Shown here piece after piece: positions 10,594 through 18,911 of a DNA stretch of 64,000 nt; position 1 is the stretch's first letter; every line of letters begins with the position of its first letter. Source of the DNA: Carpediemonas membranifera (Eukaryota > Fornicata); the NCBI GenBank assembly GCA_019828565.1, contig JAHDYR010000012.1:1612001-1676000 (forward strand). The letters are read 5' to 3'. Made by a program: the position numbers and the translations under genes. The notes under the pieces are model-generated. The model had not been told where the DNA came from, did no database searches, and saw nothing but the letters and a program-made list of their open reading frames with translations.

Positions 10594-11068
10594 TTGTACG
10601 AGATAACTGGCCCTTCACGGCGAACTCCCGCAAGTATGCTTCACGAATAGTGTCGTCCTCGACCAGGTCAAGGCACTCGAACAAGGTGTTGAACTGCGAG
10701 TTCAGTCTCGAAACCTCGAGTGACGTGAATGCCGCGATGCGGAGCCTGATAAGGTTCAGACATTACTCCTTCCTGGTGGGACGCAAGGCAGCAGCAAGCC
10801 GCTGCATAATGGTCCTCTCTTTGACCTTGCGTGATGTTGTGGAAGATTGGTCGTCCTGTTGATCACCCTGAGGAAGCGGGACATCCTCGAGGGCCTCTAA
10901 GCCTAACACCTGGCATACGTAGGATTGTATCTCCGGGCTGATAAGTTTCCGGAGCTTCGCTTTGCCACCTCTGGCCTTGAAATCGCGCAATGATGTAGTA
11001 AACGTCACGAAAGCGCTGAAAGTAGCTTCCTTGAGTAGCGGTGCTTGGTTCTTCCCGTCTCTATCCAT
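10594..11068 (-). pseudogene. Element A gag, internally deleted (copy 1)
   Basis: The ATG at 11068 is 7 nt past the palindrome that follows the putative LTR. The first frame gives a 101-aa basic/helical N-terminal gag region ending at 10763. A second helical stretch (10750-10594, 'NSQFNTLFECLDLVEDD') lies in another frame. No zinc knuckle or protease occurs before the RT region starts at 10589, so nucleocapsid and protease appear deleted. This element could not form particles by itself. Confidence 0.6.
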
Positions 11069-11085
11069 CGGGAAAGTACTAGTAC

Positions 11086-11169
11086 TGTAGTCTTGGAAGA
11101 GATAGGTTTACAAGTAAAACGAGGTTAGGACCCTCCTGGGGTTATTGGTAGATAGTAATATTGACTACA
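11086..11169 (-). repeat. Element A putative 5' LTR (84 bp, copy 1)
   Basis: On the minus strand it starts TGTAGTC and ends GACTACA, a 7-bp inverted end pair typical of LTRs. It is followed by the perfect palindrome GTACTAGTAC (11076-11085) and then the gag ATG. No matching 3' LTR is found beyond the integrase end at 3847, so the left boundary is a prediction. The second tandem copy is at 15881-15964. Confidence 0.5.
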
Positions 11170-11340
11170 CTGTGAAGAAAAAAGCACCAGAACTCGGCAA
11201 CGAAGCCTCGTTGAGGCCTCTAATGGCCATATTTCGACAGTACTATGTAATGAACGCGAAGAAGTCCCCATGTTGGGCAAAATACGAAACCGAAGGTCGT
11301 TTTGTAGTACCAACTGCTTTAATCAAATCAATCCCATAAA

Positions 11341-12445
11341 TCACTCAAATCTGGTGGCCGCTGCTCTCGCGTCAGCCCCCACAGCTGCCTCCTCCTCCTG
11401 AGCAGCGGCTTCGGCTGCCAAGAACTCATCGAGTGCGGCCAGACCGCTAACGACGTAGTACGGCTCCCATGTCGGCGCCTGTCCGACCCAGTCGACCTTG
11501 AACTCCGCTTCTCCCAGGTCAGTGATCCGGCGGTCCACCACGGCCCTGACCTACTGCTCACCCAGGTCGAGCCCGGCCAGCCTGACCAGCTCTTCTTGCG
11601 AGATACCCGATCCGTCGAAAGGGATGACTCGCTCAAAGTGCACTTCGATCTTCACTTCCGTATTCTCCACTGATGCAGCCTTGATACCGAAATTTAGGAC
11701 CTCGGTGACTCGATAGGGGCCTTTGAGCCGCGGTTGAAGCTTCGGCGGCCGATGCGGGGGCTTCACCAGGATGAGGTCTCCGATCTTCGGCCGCTTCGCC
11801 TCTGGCAAGCCCTCGGCTGCTCTCGTGCCCATAGCACGCTTCTGCCACTCGATGGTCTTCTCTCTCGCTGCCGTCAACGCTCCCAGCTGCCGTTCTTCTT
11901 CCCTCTCCTCCTGAGCGTTGATCGGGAGTAGCCAGTTACGCTTGGGGAGCTCGGCCTTCGATAAGGACCATGGGCTAGTCCCAATAGACCGATGGAACGT
12001 GGTGTTGATCGCCAGTTGGACCAGCGGCAGAGAATCCGGCCAGTCCTCGAACGTACCCCAGTTGCCCATGAGAGACCTCAGCTTCGTCGTCCACGTGCGG
12101 TTGAGTCTCTCACACATACCATTCCCCTGAGGGTGGTAGGCGAACGTCAGCTTCGGCCTGACTCCAAACGCCTCCAGCCACGCGACGGTCTCTTCACCGG
12201 TGAACTCGCCCCCCTCTGTCGGAGCGGATCTCCTCAGGGATGCCCCATTCACCAAACCAGCTGCACAAGGCCGTGGCTGCTGCCTTCGCTGACTTATCCT
12301 TGGCGGGAACCAGCATCGTCCAGCGCGTAAACTGGTCTATGATCGCGAACACGTACTTGGTGCCGTCGGCCGCGGTCGGGGTGACCTTGACCGTGTCGAT
12401 AGCCACGAACTGACCCTGCCGCGTGGCTTCAGTGGCGCCTCCTTG
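11341..12445 (-). pseudogene. Element B integrase core and chromodomain (copy 1)
   Basis: This is the 3' half of element B pol: integrase core (VAIDTVKVTPTAADG, RSDRGGEFTG, NGMCERLNRTW), C-terminal barrel and chromodomain (FKVDWVGQAPTWEPY). An in-frame TAG (after 'LDLGEQ') separates barrel and chromodomain in both tandem copies. An extra C at 12209-12214 splits the core only in this copy. At 12445 the frame stops abruptly at the R3 LTR. Confidence 0.8.
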
Positions 12446-14435
12446 TGTGGAGTAATCAATTGATAAACACCTTTTTGCTTTAAGCCAACGCCACAGTGAA
12501 TTCACTGCAATGCGAGGCGAAAACATGCTTGTCAGTGTAACAAACGCACATGAGCTCTCCGAGGCCATCAAGTCTTACAAGAGAGAACTGCCTCATGTGA
12601 AGCGCCCTACTTCACTTATTCGCACCTTTGATCCCGCCACGACGGAGTTCCTTCACGCTAATTGGAGGAAGACGAAGGAATACGCCTCCTACGAGGCTAT
12701 GGAAGAGACACGATATCGGACGCTGAGGTCCGCCGCGCTCTGCGTGAAGAGCATAAGCCAGAAGATCGGGTCAGTTCCAAGGCCGTCATGGCCCAGATCA
12801 AGGCACTCCTAGAGGAAGATCTGTTCAACGTTGCCTCCTCTGCCGCCCTGAAGCACCCCGATGGCCCCTTGGCTGCGGCCGCCCAGCGCCGCGCCACGTC
12901 CCTATTTGGCGCAGCAGTCTCCGCTATAGACCCAGAAAACCCGAAGTACACGCCGTTGCTGAACGTCTTCGAGGAAGGCAACCCGGCAGCCACAGTCCGC
13001 GACGGTCAAGAGCTCGCTACGGCTGCCGAGGAGGAGTCAGGCCACGACGCCCCCGACATACGACAGCAGCTTGCGGACGAGGCCGACGCGATCGCCCCCC
13101 ATCTTTTCATGACTCTGCTTCCGTCACTCGATGCCGGCGCCCGCCTCATCTCCCTCAATATTTCGAACGAGCTTTATGGAAAGGCCGCAACACACCGAGT
13201 GGCCATCCAACGCCTTCGAGAGGCCGTCGATGAAATCAATCCCGCCATCGAGGCCCCGAACTACGAACAGCTCCACGAAGCCGCGCTGATCGCGAAGATC
13301 AGGGAACTAGCGCTCATTGGCTACACGAAGGAGGCTAAGGCCATCTATAAGGCCGAGATAGAAGCCGATGGCACCGTCGACAGCGTTCTAGACGCTCTCG
13401 CAGAACTCGACGAAGACCACGACGGAATGATCATCACGCCCTGGCGCGCATTCGCCGCGAAAAAGGTCCAACCGCCAGCCAAGAGCCAGCCCAACAGCGC
13501 CACGACAGCAGGCAGAAAGCCGCAGGCAAGGAAGGTCAGCGGCGATGACCCATATGTCCAGTTCAAGGATAAGTCGAAGTACTTCATCCCCCGAAGCCTG
13601 AGGAAGTACTGCGACTACCACGGCTACAACACGTCACACACCTCGGCCCAGTGCAAGGCCTTGAGCCACAGCTCAGACCGCCCTTCCGTCCAGCAACGTC
13701 TTACCCCTCAGCAAGGCCAACAGCGCCCGGCTCAACAGCAAGGCCAACGACAACAGCCGCGCCAGAGCGGCCAGACAAGGCCCAATCCGCCGCCACAGCC
13801 CTCGGGCCATACCCATCAGTCCCGCCAAGCTGACCCCCAGAACTCAGGCCCCAGGAAGGCCTGGAAGCGCAACGCTCACACTAACCGCCTCGAGAGCGAC
13901 GTCAACGAGCTCTACGAGTCATCCGACTCCGACTCCGATATCGACGAAGTCGAAGGACGAGCTCGAGTCCGAGCTGGAGAAGTACAGAGACACCGTCTTC
14001 CTTCCCAAGCTTGCACCAGGCGGCGCCAAGCTGCCACATGCCACGATCGACCTCGTTCCCGGGGCCTACCTACCACAGGCTGCCGCGCGGCCTATTCGCC
14101 CTGCTTGGAGAGATGAGGTCAACCAACAACTCGCCGACTTGGAGGCACAGGGCATCATCAGAGACGCCCACGGACACGTCGCCAGCCCAGTGGTCATCGT
14201 CGACCGCCGCTCAGATGCAACCACGCGCAAGCCGCTGAGACTCTGCTGCGACTACAGAGACATCAACAAGAACACGATCCCCGACGCATTCCCCATGACG
14301 GACATCAAGCACCTCGTCCAAGATCTTGTCGGGTCGAGCTACTTCTTCACCATGGACTTACGACAGGGCTTCCATCAGATGCCCGTTAGACCCGATGATG
14401 TCTACCTCACCGCGTTCCGTGTGCCAGGCGCGTTC
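12446..14435 (+). pseudogene. R3 5' half (LTR, gag, start of RT), truncated by duplication
   Basis: This is the first tandem copy of the R3 left end: 50-bp LTR (12446-12495), palindrome GTGAATTCAC (12496-12505), gag, and the RT as far as 'RVPGAF'. The sequence then jumps to the start of copy 2 at 14436. A missing G near 12706 breaks gag here but not in copy 2. It has no 3' LTR, so it is a by-product of the duplication (or of assembly), not an independent insertion. Confidence 0.85.
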
Positions 14436-15964
14436 AGTCCCTCTCGTCGGACATTCTGACACCCTGGCCAGAGGCAATATGGCCCAAATAGTCGATCTCC
14501 GTGGCATACAACTTGCACTTTACTGGGTGGAGGACGAAACGGTAGTCAGCCAGTCGGGCGAGGACCTTATCGAGGTTCGCGGCTAACTCCTCCACAGTGG
14601 AACCGTGGACGGCAATATCATCGATGAAAACTTCGCACACAGTCCCAACCAGGCCTGAAAGGACCTGTCGCATGGTCGCCTGGAAGAAGGCAGGGGCTGT
14701 CTTGATGCCAAAGGGGACCCGTGTGAACTGGAATAGGCCTTCCGCCGTGGCAAAAGCCGTCATAGGGCGGGACTCAGGATCCAGGGGTATTTGGTGGTAC
14801 CCAGACACAAGGTCGAGAGTGGCAAAGCAAGTCTTGCCTCTCAGGCGAGCCAGGATCTCATCGGGGTTGGGGATAGGATGGGCATGGTCCTTGACCGTCT
14901 CGTTCAAGAGGCGATAGTCGATCACCATTCTGCGGAGACCACCCTTCTTCGCAACCGTAAAGGCTGGGGCGCTCCAGGGACTTGTAGAGGGCTCGATAAT
15001 GCCCTTCTCGAGGAGTGAAGCTACCTCAGCATCGATTTGTTCGCGAACCGCAGGGCTCTGGCGACGAGGCGGAACAGACACCGGGACAGCGTCTGGTAGC
15101 AGTTCGATCACCATGGGCGGTACGTCGGCGCCCTCGGGGTGTACCTGGGCCGTAAAGAGTAAACAGTACTTTGCTTTAACCTGCGCGATCACTTCAGGCA
15201 CGTCTTCGACACGAGCAGCACGGGGAGGTGGTGACGACGGACGCGGTTCGTGAGCGTCCGGAACGATGAAAAGATCTTCGTCATCGCCCCAATCGTCAAG
15301 GCGGCTCGTTGAAACGTCCTCATCATCGTCGATGTTATCCGTAGCGCTGAAAGCGAGGTGGTGGAGCAGATCTAGCTCCTTCATCGTGTTGTACGAGATA
15401 ACTGGCCCTTCACGGCGAACTCCCGCAAGTATGCTTCACGAATAGTGTCGTCCTCGACCAGGTCAAGGCACTCGAACAAGGTGTTGAACTGCGAGTTCAG
15501 TCTCGAAACCTCGAGTGACGTGAATGCCGCGATGCGGAGCCTGATAAGGTTCAGACATTACTCCTTCCTGGTGGGACGCAAGGCAGCAGCAAGCCGCTGC
15601 ATAATGGTCCTCTCTTTGACCTTGCGTGATGTTGTGGAAGATTGGTCGTCCTGTTGATCACCCTGAGGAAGCGGGACATCCTCGAGGGCCTCTAAGCCTA
15701 ACACCTGGCATACGTAGGATTGTATCTCCGGGCTGATAAGTTTCCGGAGCTTCGCTTTGCCACCTCTGGCCTTGAAATCGCGCAATGATGTAGTAAACGT
15801 CACGAAAGCGCTGAAAGTAGCTTCCTTGAGTAGCGGTGCTTGGTTCTTCCCGTCTCTATCCATCGGGAAAGTACTAGTACTGTAGTCTTGGAAGAGATAG
15901 GTTTACAAGTAAAACGAGGTTAGGACCCTCCTGGGGTTATTGGTAGATAGTAATATTGACTACA
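14436..15964 (-). pseudogene. Element A RT, gag and 5' LTR (tandem copy 2)
   Basis: This is the second copy of the element A 5' part. The 316-aa RT frame (15384 to 14434) is unbroken here, from 'MKELDLLHHLAFSATD' through motifs A (FATLDLVSGYHQ) and C (FIDDIAVH) to the duplication edge. The gag N-terminus is at 15863-15558, the palindrome GTACTAGTAC at 15871-15880 and the putative LTR at 15881-15964. RNase H and integrase are absent from this copy because the duplicated block begins at base 14436. Confidence 0.8.
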
Positions 15965-16135
15965 CTGTGAAGAAAAAAGCACCAGAACTCGGCAACGAAG
16001 CCTCGTTGAGGCCTCTAATGGCCATATTTCGACAGTACTATGTAATGAACGCGAAGAAGTCCCCATGTTGGGCAAAATACGAAACCGAAGGTCGTTTTGT
16101 AGTACCAACTGCTTTAATCAAATCAATCCCATAAA

Positions 16136-17239
16136 TCACTCAAATCTGGTGGCCGCTGCTCTCGCGTCAGCCCCCACAGCTGCCTCCTCCTCCTGAGCAG
16201 CGGCTTCGGCTGCCAAGAACTCATCGAGTGCGGCCAGACCGCTAACGACGTAGTACGGCTCCCATGTCGGCGCCTGTCCGACCCAGTCGACCTTGAACTC
16301 CGCTTCTCCCAGGTCAGTGATCCGGCGGTCCACCACGGCCCTGACCTACTGCTCACCCAGGTCGAGCCCGGCCAGCCTGACCAGCTCTTCTTGCGAGATA
16401 CCCGATCCGTCGAAAGGGATGACTCGCTCAAAGTGCACTTCGATCTTCACTTCCGTATTCTCCACTGATGCAGCCTTGATACCGAAATTTAGGACCTCGG
16501 TGACTCGATAGGGGCCTTTGAGCCGCGGTTGAAGCTTCGGCGGCCGATGCGGGGGCTTCACCAGGATGAGGTCTCCGATCTTCGGCCGCTTCGCCTCTGG
16601 CAAGCCCTCGGCTGCTCTCGTGCCCATAGCACGCTTCTGCCACTCGATGGTCTTCTCTCTCGCTGCCGTCAACGCTCCCAGCTGCCGTTCTTCTTCCCTC
16701 TCCTCCTGAGCGTTGATCGGGAGTAGCCAGTTACGCTTGGGGAGCTCGGCCTTCGATAAGGACCATGGGCTAGTCCCAATAGACCGATGGAACGTGGTGT
16801 TGATCGCCAGTTGGACCAGCGGCAGAGAATCCGGCCAGTCCTCGAACGTACCCCAGTTGCCCATGAGAGACCTCAGCTTCGTCGTCCACGTGCGGTTGAG
16901 TCTCTCACACATACCATTCCCCTGAGGGTGGTAGGCGAACGTCAGCTTCGGCCTGACTCCAAACGCCTCCAGCCACGCGACGGTCTCTTCACCGGTGAAC
17001 TCGCCCCCTCTGTCGGAGCGGATCTCCTCAGGGATGCCCCATTCACCAAACCAGCTGCACAAGGCCGTGGCTGCTGCCTTCGCTGACTTATCCTTGGCGG
17101 GAACCAGCATCGTCCAGCGCGTAAACTGGTCTATGATCGCGAACACGTACTTGGTGCCGTCGGCCGCGGTCGGGGTGACCTTGACCGTGTCGATAGCCAC
17201 GAACTGACCCTGCCGCGTGGCTTCAGTGGCGCCTCCTTG
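16136..17239 (-). pseudogene. Element B integrase core and chromodomain (copy 2)
   Basis: The frame from 17236 to 16346 is open through the core and barrel. It contains the catalytic Asp of VAIDTVKV, the second Asp of RSDRGGEF and the Glu of NGMCERLN. A TAG stop then precedes the chromodomain (16336-16136). At its 5' end the frame meets the R3 LTR at 17240 after CTTG. The same frame resumes at 21621 with the integrase zinc-binding domain, which proves that R3 jumped into element B. No LTR of B is recognisable in 15965-16135. Confidence 0.85.
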
Positions 17240-17289
17240 TGTGGAGTAATCAATTGATAAACACCTTTTTGCTTTAAGCCAACGCCACA
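17240..17289 (+). repeat. R3 5' LTR (50 bp)
   Basis: It starts TGTGGAGTAATCAATTGAT and ends TAAGCCAACGCCACA, so it has 5-bp inverted ends (TGTGG/CCACA). It must hold promoter, R region and polyadenylation signal in 50 bp. The palindrome GTGAATTCAC follows at 17290-17299 and the gag ATG at 17304. Confidence 0.93.
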
Positions 17290-17303
17290 GTGAATTCACT
17301 GCA

Positions 17304-18911
17304 ATGCGAGGCGAAAACATGCTTGTCAGTGTAACAAACGCACATGAGCTCTCCGAGGCCATCAAGTCTTACAAGAGAGAACTGCCTCATGTGAAGCGCC
17401 CTACTTCACTTATTCGCACCTTTGATCCCGCCACGACGGAGTTCCTTCACGCTAATTGGAGGAAGACGAAGGAATACGCCTCCTACGAGGCTATGGAAGA
17501 GGACACGATATCGGACGCTGAGGTCCGCCGCGCTCTGCGTGAAGAGCATAAGCCAGAAGATCGGGTCAGTTCCAAGGCCGTCATGGCCCAGATCAAGGCA
17601 CTCCTAGAGGAAGATCTGTTCAACGTTGCCTCCTCTGCCGCCCTGAAGCACCCCGATGGCCCCTTGGCTGCGGCCGCCCAGCGCCGCGCCACGTCCCTAT
17701 TTGGCGCAGCAGTCTCCGCTATAGACCCAGAAAACCCGAAGTACACGCCGTTGCTGAACGTCTTCGAGGAAGGCAACCCGGCAGCCACAGTCCGCGACGG
17801 TCAAGAGCTCGCTACGGCTGCCGAGGAGGAGTCAGGCCACGACGCCCCCGACATACGACAGCAGCTTGCGGACGAGGCCGACGCGATCGCCCCCCATCTT
17901 TTCATGACTCTGCTTCCGTCACTCGATGCCGGCGCCCGCCTCATCTCCCTCAATATTTCGAACGAGCTTTATGGAAAGGCCGCAACACACCGAGTGGCCA
18001 TCCAACGCCTTCGAGAGGCCGTCGATGAAATCAATCCCGCCATCGAGGCCCCGAACTACGAACAGCTCCACGAAGCCGCGCTGATCGCGAAGATCAGGGA
18101 ACTAGCGCTCATTGGCTACACGAAGGAGGCTAAGGCCATCTATAAGGCCGAGATAGAAGCCGATGGCACCGTCGACAGCGTTCTAGACGCTCTCGCAGAA
18201 CTCGACGAAGACCACGACGGAATGATCATCACGCCCTGGCGCGCATTCGCCGCGAAAAAGGTCCAACCGCCAGCCAAGAGCCAGCCCAACAGCGCCACGA
18301 CAGCAGGCAGAAAGCCGCAGGCAAGGAAGGTCAGCGGCGATGACCCATATGTCCAGTTCAAGGATAAGTCGAAGTACTTCATCCCCCGAAGCCTGAGGAA
18401 GTACTGCGACTACCACGGCTACAACACGTCACACACCTCGGCCCAGTGCAAGGCCTTGAGCCACAGCTCAGACCGCCCTTCCGTCCAGCAACGTCTTACC
18501 CCTCAGCAAGGCCAACAGCGCCCGGCTCAACAGCAAGGCCAACGACAACAGCCGCGCCAGAGCGGCCAGACAAGGCCCAATCCGCCGCCACAGCCCTCGG
18601 GCCATACCCATCAGTCCCGCCAAGCTGACCCCCAGAACTCAGGCCCCAGGAAGGCCTGGAAGCGCAACGCTCACACTAACCGCCTCGAGAGCGACGTCAA
18701 CGAGCTCTACGAGTCATCCGACTCCGACTCCGATATCGACGAAGTCGAAGGACGAGCTCGAGTCCGAGCTGGAGAAGTACAGAGACACCGTCTTCCTTCC
18801 CAAGCTTGCACCAGGCGGCGCCAAGCTGCCACATGCCACGATCGACCTCGTTCCCGGGGCCTACCTACCACAGGCTGCCGCGCGGCCTATTCGCCCTGCT
18901 TGGAGAGATGA
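17304..18911 (+). CDS. R3 gag
   Basis: The ATG at 17304 is 14 nt past the LTR. A second ATG at 17319 aligns closely with the R1 gag start and could be the true one. Residues 1 to about 330 are the helical gag core shared with R1. Then come a CHHC-type knuckle (CDYHGYNTSHTSAQC), a Gln/Pro-rich linker and an acidic Ser/Asp stretch. Real coding probably switches to the +1 frame near 18745, where pol begins; the last 55 or so residues to 18911 are a low-complexity overrun. Between knuckle and RT there is no D-S/T-G protease motif in any frame I could read. The product would form the particle shell and bind RNA. Confidence 0.85.
   Translation: MRGENMLVSVTNAHELSEAIKSYKRELPHVKRPTSLIRTFDPATTEFLHANWRKTKEYASYEAMEEDTISDAEVRRALREEHKPEDRVSSKAVMAQIKALLEEDLFNVASSAALKHPDGPLAAAAQRRATSLFGAAVSAIDPENPKYTPLLNVFEEGNPAATVRDGQELATAAEEESGHDAPDIRQQLADEADAIAPHLFMTLLPSLDAGARLISLNISNELYGKAATHRVAIQRLREAVDEINPAIEAPNYEQLHEAALIAKIRELALIGYTKEAKAIYKAEIEADGTVDSVLDALAELDEDHDGMIITPWRAFAAKKVQPPAKSQPNSATTAGRKPQARKVSGDDPYVQFKDKSKYFIPRSLRKYCDYHGYNTSHTSAQCKALSHSSDRPSVQQRLTPQQGQQRPAQQQGQRQQPRQSGQTRPNPPPQPSGHTHQSRQADPQNSGPRKAWKRNAHTNRLESDVNELYESSDSDSDIDEVEGRARVRAGEVQRHRLPSQACTRRRQAATCHDRPRSRGLPTTGCRAAYSPCLER

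Larger units (their letters stand above)
9640..14435. repeat. 4.8-kb tandem duplication, copy 1
   Basis: This 4,796-bp block is repeated head to tail at 14,436. It starts inside the RT of element A and ends inside the RT of R3, so both ends are mid-gene. The translations of the two copies agree throughout. The differences I found are three single-base indels, all breaking frames in copy 1: G5 versus G4 at 10067-10071, C6 versus C5 at 12209-12214, and one missing G near 12706. The junction shares a single A. Confidence 0.92.

Noticed and set aside
4332-17239. Alternative genetic code with TAG as glutamine (in-frame TAG in the integrases of A and B)
   Set aside because: Cpn10, IFT46, RNase H2C and the SPD-2-like gene end in TAG at the expected positions, so TAG is a stop. 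The in-frame TAGs are ordinary nonsense mutations in dead elements.
18740-18760. Proof of a programmed +1 frameshift between R3 gag and pol
   Set aside because: The frame relation is right for Ty3-like elements, but no clear slip sequence is seen and 1-nt errors are common in this assembly, so it stays a possibility only.
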